From the NCBI GenBank assembly GCA_025765595.1, contig JAIVFH010000042.1, positions 213,690 to 277,689 on the forward strand: DNA of 64,000 nucleotides, in the 5' to 3' direction. The position numbers and the translations under genes were made by a program. Source of the stretch: Obelidium mucronatum. Its lineage: Eukaryota > Chytridiomycota > Chytridiomycetes > Chytridiales > Chytriomycetaceae. The notes beneath the pieces were generated by a model. The model saw only the letters and a program-made list of their open reading frames with translations. It was not told the origin of the DNA and ran no database searches. This document shows positions 1 through 10,195 of this stretch, piece by piece. Each line of letters starts with the position of its first letter. The stretch's first letter is position 1.

Positions 1-432
1 TCTTTTACAGTTTCGTCTATTTTATCTTCAACTGTACTTTCGATTCCACTGTGAGTCTTTTCCAATTCTTTTATTTCAATGTTTCCTACTTCCGGTGAAA
101 GACTCTCATCTTTATTCCTCCCCTGAATCGTAGTACTTGTTGATTCTGGAATTCCTTCTCTCAGCGGTCTCGGTCTAAGATTATAACGCGTTTCTGGTAC
201 GTTTGTATCTTCTATCATTTCTTCCACATCTGTCTTCTCATCACGCCATATTTCATCCACTTCCTTCTGGGAGAGCAGTGCGTGAACAGGTGGGTAGTGG
301 CTTAGCGGGTCTGCTATTCCTTCTAATCTATTATCTAATTTTCTAATTAGACCAGGAAATCTATCTGGGTGACCCACGACGTTAAACGCCTTGGTTACTC
401 TACGCGACGTAAGGTCATAAACTCTATATATT
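1..432 (-). pseudogene. copia pol fragment: end of integrase and linker before RT
   Basis: The minus strand is open from 432 to position 1 with no stop. It begins with YRVYDLTSRR, typical of the copia integrase C-terminal region, and continues into a charged, low-similarity linker containing RYNLRPRPLREGIP. It is in phase with the integrase piece at 3080-3290 once the inserted transposon and one copy of its 3-bp target duplication are discounted. No reverse transcriptase motif is reached before the window edge. Confidence 0.7.
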
Positions 433-573
433 AGACATGTGCCGGTTTTTACCGGCGATCGATAGATCGATAATAAATGCTAAAAATCGGTCTCTATATT
501 GCGGTTTTTATAGAGAATTAGCGCAATAGCGCATCGCAATAAAAATATCGTTATCGGTCAACCACCAAAAAAA

Positions 574-650
574 AATACTTAGTGGGAATCGAACCACTAG
601 CCTTAAATATCCTTCACTCAAGCAGTAACTCACTGCGCTAGTGACTCAAC
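574..650 (-). other. tRNA-like sequence (SINE head or tRNA pseudogene)
   Basis: On the minus strand an A-box-like TAGCGCAGTGAG (629-640) is followed by a perfect B box GGTTCGATTCC (85-95 within 500, i.e. 585-595). The T arm forms a 5-bp stem (AGTGG/CCACT) around TTCGATT, and a D-arm stem GCAG/CTGC is possible. The two acceptor halves do not pair, and the anticodon arm is weak, so a working tRNA is unlikely. It sits inside the Harbinger element near its left end. Confidence 0.45.
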
Positions 651-794
651 GTTCATAATCTAAGTTTACAATACATTGGAAATAAAATCAAATAAACAAG
701 CAAGCGGCGTTATGCCCATAGACAAAAGAAAAGAATAACTCTAAAGTAAATAAGAGAAAATCTTCAATATTAAATTTATTTTACTATCCTACAT

Positions 795-1694
795 CTAAGG
801 ATACCGCTGTTGGTTCTTGAAGGTGTACATTGTTGTGCTGTGAATAATAACCTTGATGATATTCCAGAGGTAGGAGCGATCCATTTGTCCAGGGTTGAAG
901 GATTCTGGAACTCTGCGAACACGATTTGTGTGTTTGATTGCGGTGTAGCGCTTTGCAAATCCAAAGGAATGCTCGACTACCACGCGTTTGATGGCGTGCA
1001 TGTGGTTGTAGGCACGCTTGAAGGGGGTGAGTGGCGTTCTGGCAGTAGATTTGAAGGGCACAATCAGGCTGAGGGCTCGTCCGCGAGGACCCACATAGCC
1101 CTTATCAGCCAGCACCAACTTGCCCGGATCCAATTGAGGATGATCACGGGCGTACATGGTCATGTCATGGATGGATCCTTTGAACATTTGGTACTTCAGT
1201 TAGAACTGTTGATGTTTGACAGCAAGACATACCATTTCCCCCATCCAGCAGATGTTACCGCGATTGTCTGTAAAGAAAAACTAAGTGAATAACAAATGCA
1301 GAATGATAAAATAAAGAAATAAGTAAAATAGACCACTTACCGGAAATGCGTCAAGGGAGAGGCGGTGGCGTAAGTCAAATGACCCATCTGTGATGTCATT
1401 TGCATCACACCAGCGATCATCCCACACCTCCTCCAGTTCGTTGATGACACTTCCCAAATAAATAATACCCTTTTTAATTTTTCCAGCAAGGGATCCGTAG
1501 GATTTGCGGGTTTTATATTCAGCTGAGGCCCGTTTGGTTGTGTCTGTCTTCAAACTCTGAAAACAGTCAAACAAGTACTTGCGGGTCTTGATTGGTGTAT
1601 TTCTGCCGCAGTACTTCAGGAACAACTCCTCCAACGTCTCTTGATCCAATCCAGTTGATGCACGTAAGCTCCCAACAACAAAGTTCCATGACAT
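795..1694 (-). pseudogene. Harbinger-type DDE transposase, broken by an in-frame stop
   Basis: Two coding pieces are read from 1694 down. The first (1694 to about 1340) is a helical N-terminal part with FLKYCGRNTPIKTRKYLFD. An intron ends at TTTCTTTACAG (near 1270). The second piece holds the DDE_Tnp_4 features: GSIHDMTMY, then LADKGY, then VVVEHSFGFAKR, which supply the catalytic D-D-E pattern of PIF/Harbinger and related transposases. An in-frame TAA at 1200-1202 lies just upstream of GSIHD, so the protein as written is truncated and the element is probably non-autonomous now. The N-terminal piece also lacks a clearly recognisable DNA-binding domain. The divergent second gene at 1843 supports the family call. 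Confidence 0.7.
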
Positions 1695-1842
1695 TTTTTA
1701 TTCTACTGATTACTTACCTGTCTTGTAATTACAACTGATATATAGAAATGGAATATTCTAATGAATTGTTTAAATGGAATTTATTTGAAATCTAATAAAA
1801 GAAACGCGTCTTGACGCGTAGAAATGAAACACCCCCAACATC

Positions 1843-2483
1843 ATGTCAGCATCCAAAAACACAAAGAAGCCTATCACTTCAAAGTCAGCCAGCCCAATTA
1901 AGAAGCCCGTATTTGATGACGTTATTCCTCTCTTTCAGTCTCCACGTAAGAAGCAGCTAATGGGGACATGGTAAGTAACACAGACAACCATCACCTTTCC
2001 ACCATGTATCAACACTTACCTTCGCAAATCATGGATAGGTTCCGCCAAACACGCACTAGTAAGCGCACAAAGTTCACCCGACTTGCAGCAATGATCAAGC
2101 AGAAGCTGGGATTGACGATTGACTCCATGAAGCTCAAGAGCCGCAGCAACGAGCTTGATGAACTTGCTGACGCTCTTCCAGCAAGCGAAGGCGATGATGA
2201 TGTGGTGGAAACTGATGCCCTATTAGCCGATATCCAGGAGTCAGCAGCAGCGACGTCAGGAAATCATAACACTAGATACCTTAAACAGATTGCCACCTTC
2301 CTCAGCCGAATCGCTACTTCACAAGAATCTCTTGTGAAGCAAAACGCTGCCCAGATCTTTCGCCAGAGTGTGGCTGTAGTGTCCAATGCTGGGGTTTCAT
2401 TCGACGCAATGGAGTCCATGAAGCTCTCGAAGACTGACAGTTTGAAGGTGGCTGTGTTAGGAATCAATCCTGAAGAGTCATGA
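1843..2483 (+). CDS. Accessory protein of the Harbinger element (second ORF)
   Basis: Exon 1 (1843-1970) starts at ATG and encodes a basic, Lys/Ser-rich tail (MSASKNTKKP...). A 68-nt GTAAGT-TAG intron (1971-2038) splits a Trp codon, and exon 2 (2039-2483) runs to TGA. The product is about 190 residues: a basic N-terminus, RFRQTRTSKRTKFTRLA, then an acidic and helical C-terminal part. PIF/Harbinger elements usually carry a second protein with a Myb/SANT-like DNA-binding domain that helps the transposase; I see no clear Myb signature here, so the role rests on position, opposite orientation to the transposase, and basic N-terminus. The reading frame is intact, unlike the transposase. Confidence 0.55.
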
Positions 2484-2484
2484 A

Positions 2485-2565
2485 ACCGGACGAAACCGGG
2501 GATCGAACCTAGTGCCTCCAGATTACTAGGCCCCAACATTGCCAATAGGCTATGCGACTCATGTT
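2485..2565 (-). other. Second tRNA-like sequence in the Harbinger element
   Basis: On the minus strand an A-box-like TAGCCTATTGGC (2542-2553) is followed by a B box GGTTCGATCCC (2500-2510). The T arm pairs imperfectly and acceptor halves do not match. Spacing and orientation resemble the tRNA-like piece at 574-650, so both may be tRNA-derived SINE heads or tRNA pseudogenes captured by the transposon. It begins directly after the stop of the accessory gene. Confidence 0.4.
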
Positions 2566-3079
2566 ATTTATTGAGTTTCACTGGAGGCCTTATCAGTTTC
2601 TAACAGGCTGCAAATAAGAAGAAGTTAGCAAAGGAAAAGGAAAAGAAGAAGAAAGCGGTGAAGAAGATGTCAAAGAAGAAGGTTGTTGGTGAGGGGGGGA
2701 AGGGGGAAGCTGAGGATGATGAGGATGAGAATGAGGATGAGGATGAGGATGAGGAGGAGGAGGAGGAGGAGGATGAGGAGGATGAGACTTTATGAATGGA
2801 GGGTAGGAGGAAAATGGTTTGTTACCTTGGCGGCGGTAGCGGCGGTGATTTTTGACATTTGTTGTTTTTTTTTTGGTTTGTTTTTGCTGTCGATAAAATT
2901 CGATGTTTTGCAAAAAGTTATCGTCGACTTATCGCAAAATAAAGAGATTATGATAATTCACTATATTTAACTTTATTTATCGATAAAATTACCAAGGATT
3001 ACCGATATTTATGGTAAACCTGTAATTAGCGATATTCTATCGCTAAATACCGATTTTCACAGAAAACCGGCACATGTCT

Positions 3080-4997
3080 ATTGAGTTTCCTTCTAACCCC
3101 AAATATATTCCAGGTACTCCACGGTCACTCCAAACTGTGTCTCGTTGGTCGTGGTCCTGGAATATCATCACTTGGCATCCAAATGGTAATTCCCTGTTTA
3201 TTCTCGCAGGTTTTCCTTCCCATAAATAATATGGTGAGTACTTCCCCACTTCTGGGTAACCAGCCTGTTTATGTACTAATTTATTTCTATAATTTATGAA
3301 CGTCGTTCGACTAGTCCGTTCATTTCTTTTGTATAAGGTGGGCTAGGAGTGAATTGGGTTGAGAGTGGCCTTCGTTTGTTTCGAGCGAACGCTTCTCTTA
3401 ATTCTTTATTCACGATTTCTTTGCCCTCATCACTTCTAATTTCTCTGATGTGCATTTCGTGTTTCTCTTCCCATCTTAACAATTCTTCTATTATAGTTTC
3501 TGTTATGTCTCCTTTTCCGCGGCAAAATTTAATTACCGCGTATCTCGAAAATTCATCTACGATGAGCACTGCCCATTCTTCTCGGTTCAAAGATTTGCAA
3601 GGTAATTTTATGCTATCTATGTGAACTCTTTTGCCTATTCGCGTTGCTTTGCCTTCAACGCGACTGTAAATCTTTTCTCTATGTGCTTTTCCTAAGGCAC
3701 AACTAACACATTCTTTTCTATTACAGTTTTCCAAAGATACTTTATTCGATTTTGTTGTTGAATTAGCCTTCTTTGACCTATCAATTTCAACCCCCACCAC
3801 CATCTTCGCGTTTATGGAATCTTTCAAGAGCTGATTTGAGAGGTGAGCAATCTCATGGAATTCATTCCAATTGACTTTTCTTGCCTTTTCTCTAATCTTG
3901 CCGCTCTGGGCAATTTCTCTTTCTTCAGAAGTCTTTGTTCTTCTTGTTCCTGTTTGCGATTGTTGGTCTTTAGTCAAACTTTTGATAAGTGAAGCTATTC
4001 TAAATCTTAAATCGCTATTTACAATTACTGTCTTTAGGCTTTCTATTTTCTTAGCGACTTCGTCTGACACCCATGTGGCAATCCCGAATTCCGATGCTGC
4101 GGTTGCATCTTCCTTCGCACCATTGTCAATCACCTGCTTCAAGTGGTGTATTAAATGGCCTGCAGTTGCGTCTAAAGCGTGATCAATGCTTACTTCAACT
4201 GGTTTGCAGCTAGCTGTCGCAAGATTCTTAAGGTCTTCAGTTAACTCTTCCACTGTGGGTAAGGAAGAATTTTCTTTAATGAAGTATTCGGGTGTGTCTA
4301 TATCTTCATTAATCTTACCGCTTTCATTTTCTACAGTGGTTGGTTCTAAATGTACTTTTGAATTTCCTCCCCAGTTTCCGACTCCATCAGATTGGTGTTC
4401 TGAACTTGAACTTCCAGTTGGCGATTGACTTTCTGATAAGTCTCGAAGTCTTTCGGCAACCGTTGCTTCGTACTTTGCTTTATGCATCGTTCGTCGCATC
4501 TGATTGTAGTCTGAATCTTCATCGTCGCTGTTGTCTTTCGATGGTTGGTCTATTTCCATCTTACCACTACACGATTTGATTCTTTCCCTTCTAATTTTCG
4601 CTAATCTAGCTTCCAATTTAGCCTCTTCTTTTTCGGAGTCTTCATCGGATTCTTTCGCGAATTTCAAAGTTTTCTTTGACTTCTTGGTGAGTGCCATCTT
4701 TCCGCCATTTCCAGCTTTTTCAGCCTTCTTCGCGTCGTATTTAGCCTTTTGGTCTTTAGAAAATACGGTCTTGCACTTTTCACCATATGGGCAATTTGAC
4801 TGGTGAGTGTCGCGCGATTCACCACTTTTGATTTTATCCCATAGGCTAGCCCAATAACAACCATTTTCAGGATGTTGCCAGTCTTTCTTCCCATGGAATG
4901 GACAGTACTTCAGGATTTTCTTTGCGTCACCCGTTGAACTTGGTGAGTTGTTCCCTTTCTGTTTCTTTCCATTTCCATTCTCCGTTGCTTGTGACAA
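3080..4997 (-). pseudogene. copia gag end, zinc knuckle and integrase (frame broken)
   Basis: The minus strand is open from 4997 to 3294. It contains a Cys/His cluster (KYCPFHGKKDW...NGC) resembling a gag zinc knuckle, a charged linker, a pre-integrase CxxC motif (ECVSCALGKAHR) and the integrase core: HIDSIKLP (first Asp), VDEFSRYAV, IRSDEGKEI (second Asp) and NGLVERR (Glu). The core D-D-E residues are all present. At 3294 a stop is reached right after VERRS; the continuation (KYSPYYLWEGKPARI, PGIYLGLEGNS) is in another frame at 3290-3080, so at least one indel has broken pol. The 3' part is cut by the transposon at 3079. No protease DTG motif was recognised. Confidence 0.75.
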
Positions 4998-6499
4998 TTG
5001 GTCTCTTCCACGTTTTCATTCTTTGGAACGTCTGGAATATTTGTCTGAAGCAATGCGTTTTGATTTATCTGGAGTTGGTCTGTTTTATAATCGGTTAACG
5101 TCTTGTTTAAACCAATTAGGAGGTCAGGCCACTCAATCAAGTCTTTGATATCATCTTGAAGCGCTTTGTTGTAAGTATCGGTTACATAGGAACTCATTTG
5201 GTCCAGTCTCATGTAACTGATATATCTTCTTAACTGCAGCTTCATTTTACGCGACACAAGTTTCTGAGCGGCTATCGCACTTGCGCCTTGTCGGTTCGGG
5301 TAAGCAATTAGCAAAGTTTCATAAAGCATCTTGCTTTCATTAACCAATTTCTCATAGTCGCCCTTTCCGAAGTTCTTAGAATCGTAGGAAGCCACCGCCA
5401 AATCAAACTGTTGGAGGACATTCGAACGATTGTAACTTGTCGCATTTCTCAAGATATCCACAATCATCGCGTGGTAAGTGAAATCTCGATACTTGTCTTG
5501 CAACGTCGCGTCCATTAATTCTTTTGCCTTGGACACGGCCTTATTGTCTGCCTTGCGCCACTCAACCTTGTTCTTGTTGTCGCATTCAATCCCATCTTGG
5601 ATTTCTTTGAACTGCTCCAACTCGTTCTTCTGGTTAACCGCCAAGATTTCCATTTCGGATTCAATATCCTGAATGGCAATCGCGATTGGGCCTGGCGTTT
5701 CGACTGCAGTAAGTCTTCTCTCTCCTGCCTCATTTTGAATCACCGGGACAATTAATTGCCCTGTGTGTTCTAAAGGACTTGGGTATATCTGTGGAGGATT
5801 CAACTTAGAGTAGGCGAGTCTTTTCTTGAACTCTCCAATTCTTCTAATAAGAATCGTCTTATCTGCCAGCTTTCTTTCAACCAACGCTGTTCTACGGGGA
5901 ACGGTCTCATCCATCAAATTAATGATGGTGTCACCCGCAGTTCTGTAGATCTTGTCGAAGAAGCCAAAGACTTTGACTTTTTCATGGGTTTGCTTTACCC
6001 AAGAGTCAACGGTCATTCTTTCAACAGCGGTAGCGGCAGTCAAGATGAGTTTGGTCTTCATTTTAACTAGTTCTGAATCTTTTTCTTTCAGGTCTGGGAG
6101 GTCTGTTTTCTCGATGTTTTTGATACTTTCAAAAGTTTTTCTCAAAACATCGATTGTTCTCTCAATACCGGAAGTTTTGATTGGTTTATATTGTTCTTTT
6201 ATTCCGATTGTTCTTTTCTTTGTCTCTATGAACAATGGGGGCCTTTTCAACAATAAACAACCTTTCAAACCATCAAGTCTTTTGGTTTCCCAAATCTGAG
6301 TTTGTTTGGTTCTTCCAACTTTCGGTCTTAGTTGGTTTTCTCTCACAACTTTAGGTCTTAGTTGTTTTCCTCTCACAACTTTAGGTCTTAGTTGGTGAGG
6401 GCCTTTGATCTTACGTCTACTAAGACTTCTTAACATCTTTGTGTTGGACCCTGCGTCTTCGGGTCCTTTGTTCTGCACTGGAGGTGAGTTGTAATACAT
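4910..6499 (-). CDS. copia gag-like structural protein
   Basis: A 529-residue open frame begins at ATG 6499. The N-terminus has a repeated basic segment (LRPKVVRGKQ, LRPKVVRENQ, LRPKVGRTKQ), followed by a long, largely helical region rich in Lys and Glu, as expected of a retrotransposon capsid protein. It ends at 4910, overlapping by 88 bp the next frame, which carries the zinc-knuckle-like motif. A weak TATA-like ATATAAAAG lies about 80 bp upstream on the minus strand. Sequence alone does not give a direct family match, so the call rests on its position immediately upstream of copia integrase in the same orientation. Confidence 0.55.
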   Translation of the reverse strand: MYYNSPPVQNKGPEDAGSNTKMLRSLSRRKIKGPHQLRPKVVRGKQLRPKVVRENQLRPKVGRTKQTQIWETKRLDGLKGCLLLKRPPLFIETKKRTIGIKEQYKPIKTSGIERTIDVLRKTFESIKNIEKTDLPDLKEKDSELVKMKTKLILTAATAVERMTVDSWVKQTHEKVKVFGFFDKIYRTAGDTIINLMDETVPRRTALVERKLADKTILIRRIGEFKKRLAYSKLNPPQIYPSPLEHTGQLIVPVIQNEAGERRLTAVETPGPIAIAIQDIESEMEILAVNQKNELEQFKEIQDGIECDNKNKVEWRKADNKAVSKAKELMDATLQDKYRDFTYHAMIVDILRNATSYNRSNVLQQFDLAVASYDSKNFGKGDYEKLVNESKMLYETLLIAYPNRQGASAIAAQKLVSRKMKLQLRRYISYMRLDQMSSYVTDTYNKALQDDIKDLIEWPDLLIGLNKTLTDYKTDQLQINQNALLQTNIPDVPKNENVEETNCHKQRRMEMERNRKGTTHQVQRVTQRKS

Positions 6500-7060
6500 T
6501 TCTGGGAACTATCAATCGTTTATTATTAGAACATACATCTCCTTCTAGAACCCCGTTTCAGGTTGTTTCACTTTTATATTCCATTTTGTCCCCTTTTTCC
6601 ACCTCGCGTCTTGATTACTAATTCGCTTGTTCTCCAGTGGTTTACGGTTACAAAGATGGAACTGAAGCTCGGGTAGACTTGGAGTTTTCTTGTGTTTTCT
6701 TACGTAATAAACTTGACTTTGATGTGTCTCGAATTCTAAGCTTGCATATCAATAAAGGTTAACTACCTTCAACAGCGTATTTGACAAGGAATCTAATTTT
6801 TGAAGAGTTTTTTTATTTTTATTTTTGGTTAGTTTCTTGAATGGTGATTGTTGAAGTTGTGTCGGGAGCTATATAAAGTTTTGTTTTGTTTTTATTTTTT
6901 AGGGTTACAGGGGTTTTCAAGTAGCAGTTCTCACTTTATGGAAACCCCTGAATTTGTCAAAGCATAAAACAAAAGGATTTGAAGGATAGTATTATTATAG
7001 CCAAAAAACAAAAATACTTCCTCTCCTCTCTCTCTGTCTCTCCCCCTTGTAACCGTCACT
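6500..7060. other. Non-coding gap, probable copia LTR/leader
   Basis: No convincing coding sequence. This should contain the leader and 5' LTR of the copia element on its left, but LTR ends cannot be set without the partner copy. A short imperfect inverted repeat (CAGGGGTTTTC near 6907 and GGAAACCCCTG near 6940) could form a small hairpin. Confidence 0.3.
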
Positions 7061-7175
7061 CGCACCTCAGTGAAGTGCCACCCCCAACAATTTTTGGCAG
7101 TGATACAGCAACAGGATGCCCAGTTATCAATGCTTATTTTTTTCGGAACAGGTGTTGGTAATGCTGCGAATTTGA

Positions 7176-7860
7176 AGGAGCCGGCGGGCTGCCAAGGTTC
7201 TTGTGGACAAGGAGGGCGAGCAGCAAAAGCTGCAGTTGGAGGAGATGGCCGCCGCGCAGGTTTTGGCGGAGTTTTGGGGGACCACTACTCTGGCTGCAGT
7301 GCGCGAAGAGTTGGCCATGGTGAGTGGAAAGTGGGAATCCACGGCCATTGCTTTGGATGCCGCTGTGCGGGAACTTAGCCGCTACCGCCGTGCTTTCGTT
7401 GCTGATCGCGAGGCCGCTGCCACGAGAACGGCAGCATTGCTCGTGGTCGTTCAGCAACGGGATGTTGCGGCCGGCATCCCTGCCCAAACAAAGTATACTC
7501 ACGCGATGACTGCGGAGGAAAAAGTCAGCTTTAATGCTGACAAGAAACGCAATAAAATTGCGAAAGCCGCCGCAAAAAAAGCAGATGGCGATGGCGCAAA
7601 CGCAACTAAATGTTGCGGGTCAAAAGATCATAGCATCTGCTGCTGATCGATGTTCACTTTGATATTAACATGAACCTTCAGCAAGAAAGACTGCAACAAA
7701 AACAACAACAAGAACAGCGACAAGAACCACACCAACGACGGTGGGAACGGCCGCAACAACGTCAACAACAATGCGACCAACATGAACAACAACAAGTCAA
7801 CTCCCGCGAAGAAAAAGAATGCCAACTTTCAGCCTTCAACTTTGTGGATGATTAAACTGA
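7176..7860 (+). CDS. Hypothetical coiled-coil protein or gag-like relic
   Basis: Not recognised. The plus strand is open from about 7176 to 7646 and encodes an Ala/Glu-rich helical stretch (EEMAAAQVLAEFWG; VREELAMVSGKWES) ending in a Cys/His cluster, KCCGSKDHSICC. Directly downstream (7670-7860) another frame is very rich in Gln or Asn, depending on the frame. No in-frame ATG begins the first part; a candidate acceptor TTTTTTTCGGAACAG ends at 7151. A helical region, a small Cys/His knuckle and a low-complexity tail is reminiscent of a retroelement gag, but there is no pol nearby. It may be the remnant of an element or a small host gene with an unseen first exon. Confidence 0.3.
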
Positions 7861-7971
7861 CTTTCGCGTTTGTCTGCAGTCACTCACAAGACAACGCATT
7901 CTATAAATAGATGTTAAAAAGACAATAATAAAACGAAATTTCTAAATTGAGACCATCTCCATCAGCTGTCG

Positions 7972-8600
7972 ATGGCCCGAACGTGTAGCAAGGCGCCCGC
8001 GCGCCTCCTCGTGATTATGGTGCTTGCGCTGCTGCTCAGCCTGCAGATTGCGGGCGTCTTTGACGCAGCCCGCCTGGGCGCGCCCGCGCGTGAGCCCGCG
8101 CTTGAGCTTGAGCTTGAGCCCGTCGTCGAAGCGGAGAACGTCGCCGACAATGCCGTCGATGCGCCCGATGCCGATTCAACTGCCGCCGCCGCCGACGCCG
8201 ATGCCGACGCCGTTGCAATCGCCGCCGCCGCCGCCGCGGCGTACGCGCGGCTGCCGGACCTGAAGCAGCCGCTGTCGGCGCCGCCCACGCCGCCGTACGT
8301 CGACGACGCCTCGGTCTCCGCGCGCTGTCCGATGTGGAAAGCCTACGACCCCGCAATTCAAGCCGCCAAACAATTTGCGACCAATTGCCGCGACGTTGCG
8401 CTGACAAAAGAATACAAGCCGGTTTTCAGTGTGTCGCTGTGCGAGTCGGAATCGCATTGCGGCCAAGGCTACTTTGTCGTCACGAGGAAGGATCTGCATT
8501 CTTGCAAGAAGGCTTTTGATCAGGTCCTGTCGAATAACGAGCAATTGGATTCTTTTTTAAAGACCCGAATTGGTCCTGTGAGTAGTACTCTTCTTCTTCT

Positions 8601-8638
<38 letters not shown>

Positions 8639-10075
8639 CATTTACTCACCAAAAAAAAAGGATGCTTTCCACATGATATTTGATGGACCCGAACGCGCAT
8701 CTCCCTCAATGTGGCATCAAATATCCCCATGCGTCTACAAACTACCATACCGCCTCACAAACCCTGGAACATATAAACTCCAACTAATCCACTCCCACAC
8801 TGACTTTGCAGCCGTCGATGAAGTCACAAACAAATGGCCTCAAGTGATTCTCAAAAACATTTTACCCGACACATTTTCCTTATCAGTGTGTCCAAAATGT
8901 AAACCTTTTACTGCAAAGTCTCTCTCTCTACAACAGTTGCCCTTGTGCAGCCGCCAACTCCCAAATCAAGGTGTTTACTTGAAATCGACTTTGGAAACGG
9001 AGCGTGAAAAGTACAAGTTTGAAAACTACAAGAAGGGATACATCTGGTATATATTATCCATTCAAAAAAAAAAAAAAAAAAAAAAATTGAACAATTTTTT
9101 TTTAGGGTACCCCTCGGCTGCCGCTACGACCAACTCTTTGAACTCGACACCCTCTCCGACTGCCACGCCACCCGCAACTTTTCCATGCTCATGTACGGCG
9201 ACTCACACAACCGCGTCCTCTGGGACGCCGTCGACGTCCGCTTGGCAGGTTCAAAACGCCACCTCGGTAAAAACCCCAAAGACGGAGACCGCGACGCGTG
9301 GTTCTACCAAGACCGCATGACGGGCCTCGGGCATTCCGGGGACGGCAATTTAAACGGTCGGGACTATGTCCTGCGCAATTCGATTCTGGATAAGAAGGCG
9401 CACAAGGTGACGAGTTTGAATCGGACCCGGATTCGGCATCTCTGGGGGAATTATTTGCAAAAGCTGGTGTTTGATCATGGGGATTGGGATGATGCCAAGA
9501 AAGTGGTGGCGTTGGATAAAGAGTTGGCTGAGTTTGATGTGTTTGAGTTTGATTGGGGGCATTGGGGGTCCGGGCCAGAGAAAAACAATGGGCATTTTAC
9601 TGTTGAGAGGTATTTGGATCATTTGGAACTTGCGTCGGATTACTTGGTTCAAATCAACACGCGGAGGAATCGGTTGGGGTTGGAACCGTTGGTGGTGATT
9701 TGGCAAGGTGTGAATAGCATTCCCTTGATTAAATACGAGAAGCATGATTGGCAGGTGGCCGATCAAGATTGGAGGAATAATTACAGGTTTAAAGTGTGGT
9801 CCATGTTTGCGGAGCGCGCAATGTTGAGGCGGGGGTTTAGGGTTATTAATAGCTTTGATATTACGTTTCCATGGATTCAGGAGACGGAAGATGCAAATCA
9901 TGTTCACACTCTTCCAGGTTTGGTGTTTTTTTTTTTTTTTTTTTTTTTTTTTCTTTTTTCTTTTCTGACTGGCCTTTTCCATTTCTCTGACACTGACATT
10001 TTATTCGAAATAGCTCTTGATGCACAAGTCGATGAACTGCTACACAAGCTCAACATTTGCAATTACAGTGACTGA
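7972..10075 (+). CDS. PC-esterase/SGNH-like type II membrane protein
   Basis: Four exons fit in phase: 7972-8577, 8661-9046, 9106-9917 and 10014-10075, giving 621 residues. A single hydrophobic segment near the N-terminus (LLVIMVLALLLSLQIAGVF, about residues 12-30) is a signal anchor, followed by an Ala/Asp-rich stem. The catalytic part begins after the third exon start: MLMYGDSHNRVLWD is the GDS block of SGNH/PC-esterase enzymes, and EDANHVH near the C-terminus supplies the DxxH pair. This architecture matches Golgi/ER enzymes that add or remove acyl groups on cell-surface glycans, but the substrate cannot be told from sequence. The introns hold long T or A runs; the first acceptor (ACTCACCAAAAAAAAAG) has a purine tract instead of pyrimidines. 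It ends 120 bp from the convergent ATG5 gene. Confidence 0.7.
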
Positions 10076-10195
10076 GAAAGAAAAAAAGAAAAAAAAAGAA
10101 AAGACAAAAGTAAAACTCGCATACACACACACATTTACATACATTTCATATATTCTTGGTCTTTTTTTTTCCCCCCCTTTTTAAACAAATATTCT

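Larger units (their letters stand above)
433..3079. mobile_element. PIF/Harbinger-type DNA transposon inserted in copia pol
   Basis: The ends are near-perfect inverted repeats: AGACATGTGCCGGTTTT at 433-449 and its complement ending at 3079. Both sides carry the same 3-bp direct repeat ATT (430-432 and 3080-3082), matching the 3-bp A/T-rich target duplication known for PIF/Harbinger. Inside are a DDE_Tnp_4-like transposase on the minus strand (795-1694) and a second intron-containing gene on the plus strand (1843-2483), the usual two-gene plan of the family. Two tRNA-like sequences (574-650, 2485-2565) lie near the two ends, and 2690-2790 is a purine-rich GATGAG/GAG low-complexity stretch. Host sequence on both sides is copia pol. 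Confidence 0.8.
1..6499 (-). mobile_element. Decayed Ty1/copia LTR retrotransposon, nested insertion inside
   Basis: Reading the minus strand from 6499 down, the order is a gag-like protein, a zinc-knuckle-like motif, a gag-pre-integrase CxxC motif, an integrase core, an integrase C-terminal region and a charged linker that runs off the left edge. This is the copia order (gag, integrase, then reverse transcriptase), so the reverse transcriptase should lie left of the window. The body is interrupted at 433-3079 by a DNA transposon. The frame changes twice (about 4910-4997 and about 3294), so the copy is not intact. The 5' LTR should lie right of 6499, but without the partner LTR in the window its ends cannot be fixed. 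Confidence 0.8.

Noticed and set aside
574..650. Functional tRNA gene
   Set aside because: B box and T arm are good, but the acceptor ends do not pair and the anticodon arm is poor.
2593..2970. Open frames of Arg-Met or Pro-His repeats on both strands
   Set aside because: They are translations of a GATGAG/GAG low-complexity stretch with no other coding sign.
6897..6955. Inverted repeat as ends of a small transposon
   Set aside because: Only about 10 imperfect bases around a 20-30 base loop, no target duplication.
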